Assembly (NCBI GenBank): GCA_947034895.1
Contig: OX344765.1
Location: 50,349,001 to 50,413,000 of the forward strand
From: Rhytidiadelphus loreus
Lineage: Eukaryota; Streptophyta; Bryopsida; Hypnales; Hylocomiaceae
Length of the DNA stretch: 64,000 bases
Direction: 5' to 3'
Shown: positions 24,896 to 36,700 of the stretch, piece after piece
Position numbering within the stretch: position 1 is the first letter of the stretch
Layout of the letters: each line of letters opens with the position of its first letter
Position numbers and translations under genes: made by a program
Notes under the pieces: generated by a model
The model's input: only the letters and a program-made list of their open reading frames with translations
What the model was told of the DNA's origin: nothing
The model's database searches: none

Positions 24896-25591
24896 TGCTA
24901 AAAAAGTTTTTTCAAAGCAAATTAAATTAAATTAAGGAAGACACAAAAAATTCCTAAACTGGATACATTTACATAGTAAAGGAAATTTGCCTATTGAAAT
25001 TGAAAAATGGCGGCAATGCCACTAGATTAAATTGAAGTTCTAGGAAATTGACTGGCAAGTTTTGCCACCTCTCTACAAACTTCCGGCCAAATTTTCAAAA
25101 AAACAGGGTGGATGAAACTTTGTAGGAAATCTACCGTTTCACTCGCAAAACTCCCCGGACCTTGCTTACTAGTATGAGAATGTGTAGAAAAAATTTCAGA
25201 ATTTTTCACCGTACAGATTGCAAGATATCTGCGTTTAAAGTGAAAAAAACAAGTTTTTCATCACATTGCAGGGCTAGATTATTTGACTTTGAATATTTTT
25301 AACTTAAATTTTTTGCACTACAAAGTTTTGAGCTTTGAATCATTATAGTGGATGATTGAGTTGAGAGTATAGGAAAAAAAAGGTTTTCAAAAAAACTTAA
25401 TTTTCATTCTTAAAAAAATTGTAGAATAGAAGTAGATACGAGATTGAATGAAAATCTATTTTATTATTATATCTGAGATAGAATTAAAATGTACTAATCT
25501 CCACGGTGAGATTGTTTTAGAAAGCAAACTAAACCATGTGGAACTTTTTTTTTTGAAAAATTGTCAAAATTGCATTCGAAAATGAATCCTA

Positions 25592-25926
25592 TGTCGAGAC
25601 ATGCTTGGCTACGGTGTACTGTCTGTGAACAGTCATCGTACTGTTCCGTCCATAGTCGTGAACAGTCCACGGTCTACTATAGCAATGCCGTTTCAGATCA
25701 ACCGTCGTTACGGATCGGGATCGGGACCCTTGGGAGACGATTCGCTCCAACCGGCAAGAACTACGTTATAGTACACTCTGATCCTTGGAAAGATAGTGTG
25801 TGTGCTTTCACCGAGGTACGTAGGCAGCTTTCTCCACGAAGAGAAAGTGCGAGTGTCCACATTTGTTAGAGCATCAAGGCTAGATCGATTACACAAGTCA
25901 ACGAGAGATCTGACTAAGTGTTATCA
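25592..25926 (+). repeat. 5' LTR of the copia element
   Basis: 335 bp, TG...CA termini, and identical by eye to the 3' LTR. Open frames across it are not genes. Confidence 0.95.
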
Positions 25927-25945
25927 CGTTATCAGCACTGCTTAT
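25927..25945 (+). promoter_or_regulatory. Probable primer-binding site of the copia element
   Basis: The bases just inside the 5' LTR read CGTTATCAGCACTGC. They do not match the initiator-Met 3' end usually used by plant copia elements. The motif resembles, from memory, the complement of a tRNA-Ile anticodon arm, which would imply a half-tRNA primer. This is tentative. Confidence 0.4.
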
Positions 25946-26008
25946 GAAAAGCTGAGCGAGAAAGGACAACACGAACGCTTCCACAGAAACCATAATCGAA
26001 GAAGAGCC

Positions 26009-29000
26009 ATGGCACTACAAACAGATACAGGCTCTCGTCCAGCGATACCAGCGGAACCAGGTTTCAGACCACTAGAAGAGGACGGTACAAATTATATCAT
26101 GTGGATGACAAATATGAAACAATACCTTTCAAGTAAAGGGCTCGAATCCACAATTGTCCGTCCACCTACTCCCATCGAAGAAGAACAACGGATGAAGGCA
26201 AGAGAAGCCGATGCTACATTAACTTTTGGAAAGTCGGCAATAGATTATAATCAAATGCAAAGAGATACTGCAACACTTGCCATCCGTCTAAGACTTAAAG
26301 ATGACCTCGCCCTCCAAATGTACCACCACGATACACCATACGATTTGTGGGAAGAAATCACAGCTCGTTTCGAAGCCATGCGAGAAATTACATACCCTGA
26401 GACATGGCAAGCATGGTTGAGTCTTCGTCATATGGATTTCGACTTACTTGACAACTATAAATTAGCCTTATTTAAAATTACAGCAAAATTAGCTTATTGC
26501 AAAAGGCCAGTAACTGAGGCAGATATAATCTTTAAGACACTATCTACGATGGGGCCAGAAAGAATGGGACTCAGGGAATCATTACTGGCACGAGAATACA
26601 AGAATTCACGAGACTTATTTATCTACTTGGCTGAAAACGAAAAATTTAATAATGTTGCAAAGGAATTGGCAAAACAGAGACCTGCTGGGACAACCGCAAT
26701 TCCAGAACTTAACTATACAAGAGACGAACAACAAGACCCAAACAGGAGAAGAAAACCGTGGAAGCAACAGGTAAAAGGGGCTCGAAAATCAGCGAACCCT
26801 GGTAAACAAGACAAAAACACCAATACAAAAAAGAGCAAAGCACGAACCTCTGGGAAGTGTTTCAGATGCGGGAAGAAACGACACTTTGCTCGTGATTGTC
26901 GGACTCCAGATGACGTTGTCGATAAATACAGAAAAAATAATAATTTGTCACCCTGGAGAGGTACCAGGAAGGACAACAAAAACAACGATAAAAATAAAAA
27001 ACAGCGCACTGAAAATGACGATGAATACAATTATCTGGACCAGACACAATATGATGAAACGAATGCTGTCATGGATGAATCTCAGGACATAGAACAATCT
27101 ACGATGATACTAGACTCAGGAGCCACGATTACAGTCATTAAAAGTGACAAGTACTTCACGAAAATGCAATCAGAAAATTACAAGATTGCATCGATGAGCG
27201 GTTTGAATCTAGCAGTGCGGGGATCAGGACCTGCTACGTTTGTGCTACTTGGCGGCTCACGAATATATGCCGAACGAGCTCTTCTTATTCCCACTGCAAG
27301 AAGACAGGTCCTCTGTGAAAACGATGTATCAAACAGCGGATACGAGATAAGTACTCATATCTTTAAGGAAGGCCGCAGATTCAAAACCCTTACCAATGAA
27401 CACGGTGACTGTGTTGAGAAGTTCTATTATACAGCAAACGGCCTCATCGAATTTGAGATCACAACACACGAATTCATAGCACTTACAGGTGAGATAGCAG
27501 ACGATGCCAGGCTCTGGCATGACCGTCTGGGCCACCCATCTACCCGAATGCTGAAGAATACCTTAAAGTCAGCAGCAGGAAATATAAAGATCTCATCAAA
27601 ACTACCCGAATCATGTTTGGCATGTTCGCGAGGCAAGCTGATCTTACGACCTGCTAAAGAAATAAGAGATAAGGAACTACAGCCTTTTCTTCATCGCATT
27701 CAAGTAGACATATGTGGCCCCATCTCACCACCATCAGGACCATTTAGGTACTTTATGGTGATGATAGACTCCACATCTAGGTGGAGTGAGATCAATCTAT
27801 TATCCACCAGAAACCATGCATTTGCAAAACTACTTATACAACTTATCAGGATGCAAGTCAGGTTCCCAGAAAATAGCGTGAAAGACATTAGAGTGGACGG
27901 GGCAGGCGAGTTCACTTCTAAGATATTCCAAGACTATTGTTCCGCACAGGGCATAAATCTAGAAGTTGCACTAGCGGAGATTCATTTTCAGAATGGGCTT
28001 GCCGAAAGCCTGATTAAAAGAATACAATGGATTGCACGTCCTTTACTGCTTAAGTGCAACTTACCCCTGACGGCATGGGGCCACGCGGTATTACATGCTG
28101 CCGATTTGATCAGGTTTCGCCCATGTGCAGGCAGCAAAGTCAGCCCATATCAATTAGCAACTGGCAATGCACCTGATATTAAGCACTTACGAAAATTTGG
28201 TTGTGCAGTAGAGGTGCCCTTAGATCCCAAGAAGAGAAAAAAAATGGGACCCCAGAGGAAACAAGGTATTTACGTCGGCAATGTAGGAAATTCATTGATA
28301 AAGTATATAGAACCGAAAACAGGGGATCTCTTTCGGGTGAGATTCCAAGACTGCCACTTTGACGAGAAATGCTTCCCATCAATGGAGACAAAAGAAGAAA
28401 GATCAGCAACGGCTCTTGACATTAATTGGAAATCCGACATAGTTGATGATTACAGAGACTCTCGCTGCGATGGGGAAGTACTTCGAATCCTGAGGTTGCG
28501 TGAGTTAGCACGAAGGCTCCCCGATGCATTCGCGGACACCCCTGACATAGTAAAAACTCCATATACCCAAGTCCAATATACACCAGCCCGAATCGTGCCA
28601 GACAAGAACCCAGCTAATGTCTCACAGATTCGTCGTAAAAGAGGACGTCCTTTGGGATCGAAAAATAAACCAAAGATGCCAGTAGGAGTACCCCAGAGTT
28701 CAGGGGGAGTACCCCAGAGTTCAGGGGGAGTACCACAGAGTTCAGGGGGCGACACAACTCACCAACCTAGTTTTGAAGAAGCCACTGATGTAGCTTTTAC
28801 TGGTCACGTCTGGGACAGACGGACCATCTGTCGAGATGAGGTTTTTATGCTGCAGACCGTTAATGCTATTCTAGATTAGGCTGAAATACCAAAAACGGTA
28901 CCACAAGCAAAGCGATCATCAGAATGGCCTCACTGGAAACGCACAATGCAAGATGAAATGACGTCTATGGCTGAAAGGAAAGTATTTGGAGTTCCACAGC

Positions 29001-30685
29001 CTAGAACGCATGATATGAAACCGATTCGCTCTAAGTGGGTTTTTGCTAAAAAGAAAGATGCTGAGGGAAGAACGATTCGCTATAAGGCTCGTCTCGTTGC
29101 AAAGGGTTTTACTCAACAGTTTGGTGTAGACTATGAGTTTACTTACAGTCCTGTGATGGACATAACTACCTTTCGTTTCTTCATCGCTCTGGCGGTGTAG
29201 AAAAACCTTATGTTTCGGCTTTTAGACATAGTGACGGCCTATCTATATGGAAAGCTTGACAAGGAGTTATACATGGAGATACCCGAAGGGGTAGACTCCA
29301 CTAACTCAGAGGAAAGAACCTCAGTCCAGCCCACGAAGAACTCGGGACAGACCCAGAGACTAGGAATTCGGGACATGGACGCAAAGTGCAAGGAGCTGAA
29401 ACGGGGACATAAACGTGTGACGTTTGCCCCCTCCTCAGTTCTTGCAAATGCAAGGAACGTGGTTTCCCACCTCAGAAAGAGGAAAAGAGAATCTAATCAG
29501 GTAATCCGAATTCACAAAGCGATATACGGTCTTAAACAGTCGGGAAGACTGTGGTACCAAAACTTGACTGATTACCTCTTAGAACAAGGATTCAAAGCAA
29601 GTAAATACACACCTTGTGTGTTCGTGAACCGCCGAGGTCCACACATCGTTCTTATCGCCATTTACGTCGACGACTTGAATATCTTCGGATCACGACAAGC
29701 AGTGGAGAAAACCGTCGACCTGATGAAACATAAATATAGAGTTAAGGACTACGGGAGGACACCGCGATGCTTAGGCATCGAACTTGAGCACTTCCAAAAT
29801 GGCTCAGTTTTCATGCACATGACTTCTTACACGAACAAACTTTTGGACAAATTTTCAATGAAAGAAGCACATGCAGTGTCTACTCCCCTTATAGTCCGAA
29901 CCCTACATCCAGATCAAGATGAGTATGGCCCGCTAAGAACTGATGAGGACATACTCCCTTCGGAGTATCCATGTATTACCGCTGTTATGTCCATGTCGTG
30001 GCTAGCCATCAATGTGAGGCCCGACATCAAATTTTCGACTCACTTATTGTCAAGACAAAGCGCGGAACCCACAAAGCGACACTGGCGTGGTGTCAAACAT
30101 ATGCTTCGCTATTTAAATGGAACAAGGGACTATGGTCTTCTATTCGAAAGAACCTTCGCACCAATCCAGGGTTATGCAGACGCCGGTTACCTTTCTGCCC
30201 CGGAGAAAGGTAGGTCGCAGTCCGGCTATGTGTTTACAATGGGAGGCACGGCCATTTCCTGGAGCTCAAAGTTGCAGCCCACGGTTGCCACGTTGTCGAA
30301 TCACTCAGAACTCATCGCGCTGTACGATACAACGAAAGAAGCCGTTTGGCTTCGCAACATGTCACACAGCTTGAAGGAATTAGCGAATTTTGAAACTCCC
30401 GACAAACCGATGCAAATATTCGAAGACAATGATGCCTGCCGGCATCAGATGTCGGCAGGCTTCATAAAATCGGAAAATACGAAACATTTGTCCCCGAAAA
30501 TATTTTATGCCGCTGAGCAGTCAGAAAATGGAACTATCTCGATCGAAAAGATCACTTCTGCTGAAAATGTAGCTGATTTGTTTACGAAGACATTACCTTC
30601 AGCGGCTCATTGGAAGCATATGAAGTCGATGAAGATGCGTTCGCTCGCCGAAGTTCGACAAGAGAAGAAACAATCGAGACCATAG
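26009..30685 (+). pseudogene. copia gag-pol polyprotein frame with two TAG codons
   Basis: One frame of 1,559 codons starts at the ATG at 26009 and is broken only by TAG at 28877-28879 (codon 957) and 29198-29200 (codon 1064). Domains in order: a gag region starting MALQTDTG; a CCHC knuckle CFRCGKKRHFARDC (residues 284-297); an aspartic protease LDSGAT (Asp 369); the integrase zinc region HDRLGHP...CLAC (from 504); and the integrase core with Asp 567, Asp 630 and Glu 666, a DD35E spacing. Reverse transcriptase follows with YVDD at about 1219, then RNase H (GYADAGYLS, EDNDACRHQ, ADLFTKTLP). The first stop lies between integrase and RT; the second lies within RT, just before RLLDIVTAYLYG. RT carries an extra basic segment of about 71 residues at 29291-29503. 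Confidence 0.93.
28681..28748 (+). repeat. In-frame 21-bp tandem repeat in pol
   Basis: Three copies of a unit encoding VPQSSGG lie in the linker between integrase and reverse transcriptase, a region that varies among copia elements. Confidence 0.85.
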
Positions 30686-30768
30686 AAGCGATAGGACCTC
30701 GATGAAGAGATACAAAGTTTTTCTAGGTTAAAAGAACTCAAGGGCACGACGCGACACCCACCTCTGCC

Positions 30769-30779
30769 AAGCGGGGGAG
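30769..30779 (+). promoter_or_regulatory. Polypurine tract
   Basis: AAGCGGGGGAG abuts the 3' LTR, the expected plus-strand priming site for reverse transcription. Confidence 0.75.
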
Positions 30780-31114
30780 TGTCGAGACATGCTTGGCTAC
30801 GGTGTACTGTCTGTGAACAGTCATCGTACTGTTCCGTCCATAGTCGTGAACAGTCCACGGTCTACTATAGCAATGCCGTTTCAGATCAACCGTCGTTACG
30901 GATCGGGATCGGGACCCTTGGGAGACGATTCGCTCCAACCGGCAAGAACTACGTTATAGTACACTCTGATCCTTGGAAAGATAGTGTGTGTGCTTTCACC
31001 GAGGTACGTAGGCAGCTTTCTCCACGAAGAGAAAGTGCGAGTGTCCACATTTGTTAGAGCATCAAGGCTAGATCGATTACACAAGTCAACGAGAGATCTG
31101 ACTAAGTGTTATCA
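30780..31114 (+). repeat. 3' LTR of the copia element
   Basis: 335 bp, identical by eye to 25592-25926, and followed directly by the target duplication TCCTA. Confidence 0.95.
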
Positions 31115-31496
31115 TCCTACAAGTTATTTTTTCAAGAAGATGCTCTAATTGTGTGAAAAACAAGATTGTCCATAACTTTCTTATAAAAAGTCCAAATGAA
31201 ATGAATCAAAGCTTTCCAGATATACAAAAATATAATCTATGAGGGAAAAAAATTTAGAAAAAAAAATTCAAATTTTTGCAAATTTTTTTTGCTGCCCAAT
31301 CTCCCATGTTTTGAGCTATGTGGGCATAACTTTTGTTCCCGGGCACCGATTGGAAAAAAATTATATTCCCACAAAGTTAATCAGTTTTTCTATCTTCAAA
31401 AAAAGTTTCAAAAAATCTGGAGAAAAAATCAGCCCGTAGGTACCTGCCTGAAATCCATTTGTCCCCTGAAGGAACACTTGGTCCTTTAGGGATTAA

Positions 31497-33782
31497 GGGG
31501 GAGGGAAGTGCATAGTCCAGGTATCTTATTCATTGGTAGTCCATAGTCCACTCTTGATTTCCATCTTTCAAAACACAAGATCCATGGGTTTTTTATTCAT
31601 TTTATCTTCATGTTGTGTTATAATGTAATTCAAATACTGTTTTTAGTAAACTACTCATAGACAATTCTTATTTTATTTATCTTCTTTATTTGTTCAAGAG
31701 ATTTTTTTTAATCCATAAGAGAAGGCGTTGTAATACTTATCAACAAATTTCTCATTCATAGTCTTCACGCTTCGACACCATTCTGGAACAAACTATTGTC
31801 TTGGCATAGATGAACATTTAGATTCAATCACTCATTTCTAATTCCATATTATAATAATTCTTCTTCTTGCTTTTCTGTCATCACATTGTCTTTTAATTCA
31901 CTCATCTCATAATTATTCAATCAATCTAAACTATAATGATCATAGTCTTCTAATAACTTAGTAATATTCATTTATTATTCCAATTCTCAATATTCATGTA
32001 GATTCATTCATTTATTTAACTTCAAAACACTTAAACTACATGCATTCATTTGTCTATGGTCTCTTGCTTAATCACTATCTCATCATTCTCTAGCATCTAG
32101 ACTCAACTTATCAAGTCCATAGTCCAACTTAATCAATAACAGATATTTCACAATCAAGTTCATTTAAAATTTATATCTTTTACTTAAACTATAGTCTCCA
32201 TTCTCCAGGCTTAGTTTTACAAGACCATAGTTCAATTATTCAACTTCGTCATATCATCAATTAGATGTAAATGTCAATTATCACTTCCATTCAAATCATT
32301 ATCCAGTCAATATAAACACACACAATTTCATGACTATAGTCTTGACATACAATCAACTAGTTAATTATCAATCAACTAGCACAAAATTTTCCACAACTTC
32401 TCATATGGACTATAGTCATTAATTTTTACACATTCAAATAATTTCATTCACTCAAACAATTCACAATAGCAAAGTCTAAAGTACTACACAATTATATTCA
32501 CAACATACAACTTCCAATCACTGGGCACAATTGCAAATAGAGTCAAACAAATTATAAGCATACACGAAATACAAGACCAAAAGACTATGGTCAAGGGCAC
32601 AAAACAATCACAGCTAATGGCATGAACACAACCACAAAAAGCAAGTCAAATTGTCTCCTAGGCAACCTTCCAAACCTCAACCTAAAATGCAAAAAGACTA
32701 TAACCGTTGTAACAGTTCATAGACAAGTGTCTCTAGAGATGACTATAGTCTTTGTAAACCGTCTATAGTCAATTATCAATTACTAAAAGGATGTGTTCAT
32801 TAAATTCACATTCATTGATTTCTAATCCATCTCCAAGACTCTATTTACACTTAGATAAAAGAAATATGACTACAAAAATTAAAAATTAGTTCTATAGAAA
32901 GTCACCATCTAATGAATTCAATGAACACACTCATCGAGCTTTTATATGAGACAAATGGTTCACTCATTGTTTCACTGTACAAAGGTGCTTTCGGATTTCT
33001 ATTGGATCCATGTAGGAAGTAAAAGAGACACATTAGAATCCAAAAGGACAAGACTATTTGAAGAATAGGATGTACAATGGAAACTATATGTTTTTGCTTT
33101 GACCACCTATAATGTATTATTCATTCTCCGAAATGAGTTGACCTAAACACATGCGAAATAAATTTTGATTTGTTTTTCAATTGTAAGAATGTAATTATAA
33201 ATCCAATAATTGTATCTATGTATCTATGTGTAGTGATCAAATAGTCTACGATGGACTTTCTACCTTAAAGGATAGACTATGGAAAGAATTTGAAAAATTC
33301 ATTGCTTTGTATGCTCTATTTTCCCATATATTTGAATAGATTTTTTATTTTTTATTTTTTAGAGATATAATCACATGATTTTAGGATATCCAAAAAAATT
33401 TAGATTTTTTTGTATAATTTTGAAATTTTAAAGAGAAAATGAAGAAAACTTATATTAAACTCATACACACACAACACAAAATTGGACATTTTTGCACTTG
33501 AGGGGTGCCACATTGCACTTGCCTTATACACCAACAAAATAAGAGAATTTCAAATGTGGGGGGAGGGAGAGATTATCAAAAATGTCATTTCATAATCGTA
33601 TGTAAAATTACTCAACAAATACTCATCACAATGCCCCATAATTTATAAATACTTCACGAAAACCTTATACACTTATAACTCCATACTACTTCTAAGACAT
33701 GTTACTCTACTTTTCACACTCAAATACATCTATATGCCTACTATTAAAATTTTAAAAGCACACTACCTACTTTGATAGTCCT
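31497..33782. other. Gene-free flank with a cluster of the GACTATAGTC palindrome
   Basis: No ORF is supported. The 10-bp palindrome GACTATAGTC occurs exactly at 32332, 32408 and 32741. One- or two-base variants occur near 31522, 31545, 31758, 31936, 32046, 32112, 32187, 32223, 32581, 32761 and 33285. The cluster lies beyond the 3' end of the DUF7869-like frame. It resembles subterminal binding-site arrays of plant transposons, but no transposon terminus could be placed. Confidence 0.5.
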
Positions 33783-36700
33783 CTAATATATATTCAAATC
33801 ATTTTGCAAACGTTCATCGTCTAGATCCTCCATCTGCATTGCCATATACTCCACAAGATGTGGTTTAGCTTCAGATGGAATTATTACAGTCTCCTCTGTT
33901 TGCACACCATGCACTGTAATGCTTGATCCTACTATGTGACTATTTCTCCCTCGACGAGGCACGTCCATCCATGAATATATAGCGGCTTCCTTTTCAACCC
34001 AAGCAAACCTCTCACCTGATGGTTCCCATGTACATTCCATGCAGTTTGTATACCTCACTCTGTTACTACCAGCTTCTTCGTGTGCTCCTGGTCTTATAGC
34101 TGGCCAATACCACAAAACTTTCATCTTCGAGGCCCACCTCCCTTGACCAAATTCCAGTACCTTTCCTATATAAAAAGGTACTCCTTCTTTTACTTCACTC
34201 AGTTCCACTGTAAGAGCAATGTACTGACCTACAACAACGTCATTCTCTGGATTGAATGAAGGAAATGGATCTTCACTTGTACCTTGTATTGTTTCTGATA
34301 CTACAACTTTTCTTCCACCTCTTTTCCTTCCCCCGGTCACTTTGCGTGATGCTTCCTGTGGGGGTTTGTCTTTGCGAGGTCCAAAATATCCCCTCCTCTC
34401 TAGATTTGGCATTGTCGCCATAATCAAATCAACTGGTGTGCTCTCTGTTCTATTCCCATCCACTTCTGTTGTTCCGCTTGAATTTGTACTTTCTTCTTCC
34501 ACATTCGGAACAAGACCAACATCATTGGATGCATTCACAATATCGCTCGGCCAAAACGGTAAATCACTGACGCTTTCTGTACTTCGTTGTGGAAATTCCT
34601 CCAAATAATCCTTAAATTCATTGATTTCATCAACGACTTCCAAATTCCTGATCGCGTTCATGCCTCTGAACGCTAACTTCTTCTTGTATGCAATGAACTC
34701 GTCTAGTGCTTTCAATTCTCTTTGATCAGCTGCAAATACCTCTGCCATGTTCGGTTTCTCTACTACACTTGGTAGTGAGTTCAAACATAGATGTCCTCCT
34801 ACTGGACCCCACTCATCTGAGCAAAAATGTTTGTGTTGCACACGAACATGTCCATTTTCCACATAGAACCTCATATGGTGTGGAAATGTTATGCCTGTCA
34901 TTTGTTCCCCCCCTCGTAGTAAATGAGGTGTGATGAACGCCTTCCAATCGCGAATGTACTCAAGCTTCCTAGCACTTACAAATGCCTCTGTATATGATGT
35001 ACCTTTCTCTACTAGTTCCAACATCTCTTTCATGGTGTCTATGTCTTTCCTCTTCAATACGTTGGAAATCACGCTGAATCTTTGATCAATGTCTTCATGT
35101 GTGTGTCCCACTATCAGAAAACAAAGATGCACTTCCTTGAAGAATCCTAGCCCAACTAGAGCGGCACACATGCCGAACATGTAGATGTTCTTGTTTTCTC
35201 TTGTTGTGTTATCCGCTTGAATCCTCAACGTTGGTGGCAAAAATCCCTTCTTTTGCTTCACATCGCATATTACGTTCATCACTGAAGTTATGACTTGATT
35301 GCTATCATACTTGTGGTGAGCATCTATCCACACGTCTGCGTATAGACCAATCCCATGTACAAGTACACCACACAAATGAGTCTTCACAAATCGAGATTCA
35401 ATGTTCTTCACAGTCTGCCTCATCCTTGGTATCATGGTTGTATTTTGATCCATACCATCCACAATCAAGCACATAAAAAAGTCTGGAGTGATCATCGCGG
35501 ATCTCTTGAACAACCAATAATCTCGCCTTTCCTCCATCTGATATTGAATGTGCAGCACATACAACTCTTTTATCTTCACCTTCGCTACTGCATTTGTTGT
35601 AGACTCCATCCCACACTTATACTCCCAACAGTGATAACACTTTGAGAATCTAGAGAATGGTGGGATTTGCACATGAGGGAATTCATTCCGCCAAAGTCGA
35701 CGAAAAGAACTCATTGACAATTCCGACCCATCCACCAATTTCTTCACTTCTTCATTCACATACTGGAACACATCCAGCTTGCTCGTATTCATGGGCAATA
35801 AAATGAGTGGTAACACAACATTGTCCTTTTTCCTACGTATTGATCGATGAGGTTGTTGACATCCAGCTTCATTCACAAAAACGTGCAGGCTTTCTCTCGC
35901 TGTTGACATTTTAGCACTTTCCCTCCCCTGACACCTGTTCCCATGAACGGCTGCTACTCTTCTGTACACTGCATGTGATGTCTTCAACTGTTTCAAACGC
36001 CTCTGAGAGTAACCCAATGCGGCAGCGTAACATGCATTGCACACAACCTTGCCATCTAACTTTGTCACGTACTTGTCTCTTGTTTGCCCCTCTGTACGTG
36101 TGTAGAATGCATTCAACATTTGCATTACCCACGTTGCCCGTGCTTCATAGTTCTGCCCCCATGCCATATATCGCTGATCCAAAATATATCTTGCATCTAT
36201 ATCATGCAAACAATTGCTTTTGCATGCCCCTTTCTCCTTTGCGCATAGAACACTGTCAAGAGTCACTTTCTGACTAGCAGACTCCCCCCTTTCTCATGGA
36301 CTTCTTACCTTGGCCCTCCGATTTGCCATTGAATACTTCCTCCTCAGTGTGTCCACAGATATTTCTTCAACTCTTGCTACATTGGGAGTGCTACCTTCAG
36401 AGCCTTGCGTCATAGGAGAACTTCTTTCAGGTGTGCTTCTTTCACCATGACTTGGTGTTGTCCTATCAGAAGTGCTAGGGTTATCCTCCATGTCATGAAA
36501 ATCAAACTCAGGTGCTAAAATAGGAGGAAAAGAAAAGTTTTGTCCCTCCCTTGAAGAAGTACATGTTGTTCTCACTTCTGACGGACGTGGCCAACGCACC
36601 AGAGCACGACGCCATCGTATTACCTTCCCTACACAATCGCCTAGGAACTTCCCTACCACCTCACCAACCCATTTTCTTTCATCCACTGCATGTGTAACAC

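Larger units (their letters stand above)
23909..25164. mobile_element. Non-autonomous hAT-like element, 1,256 bp
   Basis: It sits inside the piggyBac-like MITE between two copies of the 8-bp duplication CTTACTAG (23901-23908 and 25165-25172). The ends CAATGAACGAGGAG and, inverted, CAAGGTCCGGGGAG agree at 10 of 14 positions. An 8-bp target duplication with short CA-starting inverted repeats is the hAT signature. No transposase frame is present. It carries a CACTA foldback (24355-24546). Confidence 0.75.
25592..31114 (+). mobile_element. Full-length Ty1/copia LTR retrotransposon, 5,523 bp
   Basis: Two 335-bp LTRs flank one gag-pol frame in copia order (protease, integrase, reverse transcriptase, RNase H). 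The 5-bp target duplication TCCTA is exact on both sides. The LTRs start TGTCGAGACATG and end GTGTTATCA. I found no difference between them by eye, so the insertion is very recent. The polypurine tract AAGCGGGGGAG directly precedes the 3' LTR. The target is the piggyBac-like MITE copy 2. The coding frame carries two TAG codons, so this copy may depend on proteins made elsewhere. Confidence 0.95.
23777..31496. mobile_element. piggyBac-like MITE, copy 2, split by nested insertions
   Basis: TTAA flanks lie at 23777-23780 and 31493-31496. The left terminus CCTTTGAAGGACAAAGGCC and the right terminus ending GGTCCTTTAGGGA match copy 1 at 10932-11875. The MITE's own sequence is 23781-23908, 25173-25591 and 31115-31492. 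It is interrupted by a hAT-like element and by a copia retrotransposon, each with its target duplication. The MITE was therefore here first. Confidence 0.8.

Noticed and set aside
17446..29200. UAG reassigned to an amino acid, since four in-frame TAGs interrupt otherwise good frames
   Set aside because: The transposase sites call for Trp while the copia sites suit Gln or Ser, so no single meaning fits. The SGB1-like gene also ends at a TAG at exactly the expected family length.
36253..36308. A 56-bp intron removing the TGA in the DUF7869-like frame (a good AAG|GTAAGA donor is present)
   Set aside because: The nearest CAG acceptor puts the downstream frame out of phase, and the intron would be unusually short. 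A nonsense change (CGA to TGA) is simpler. A longer intron is not excluded.
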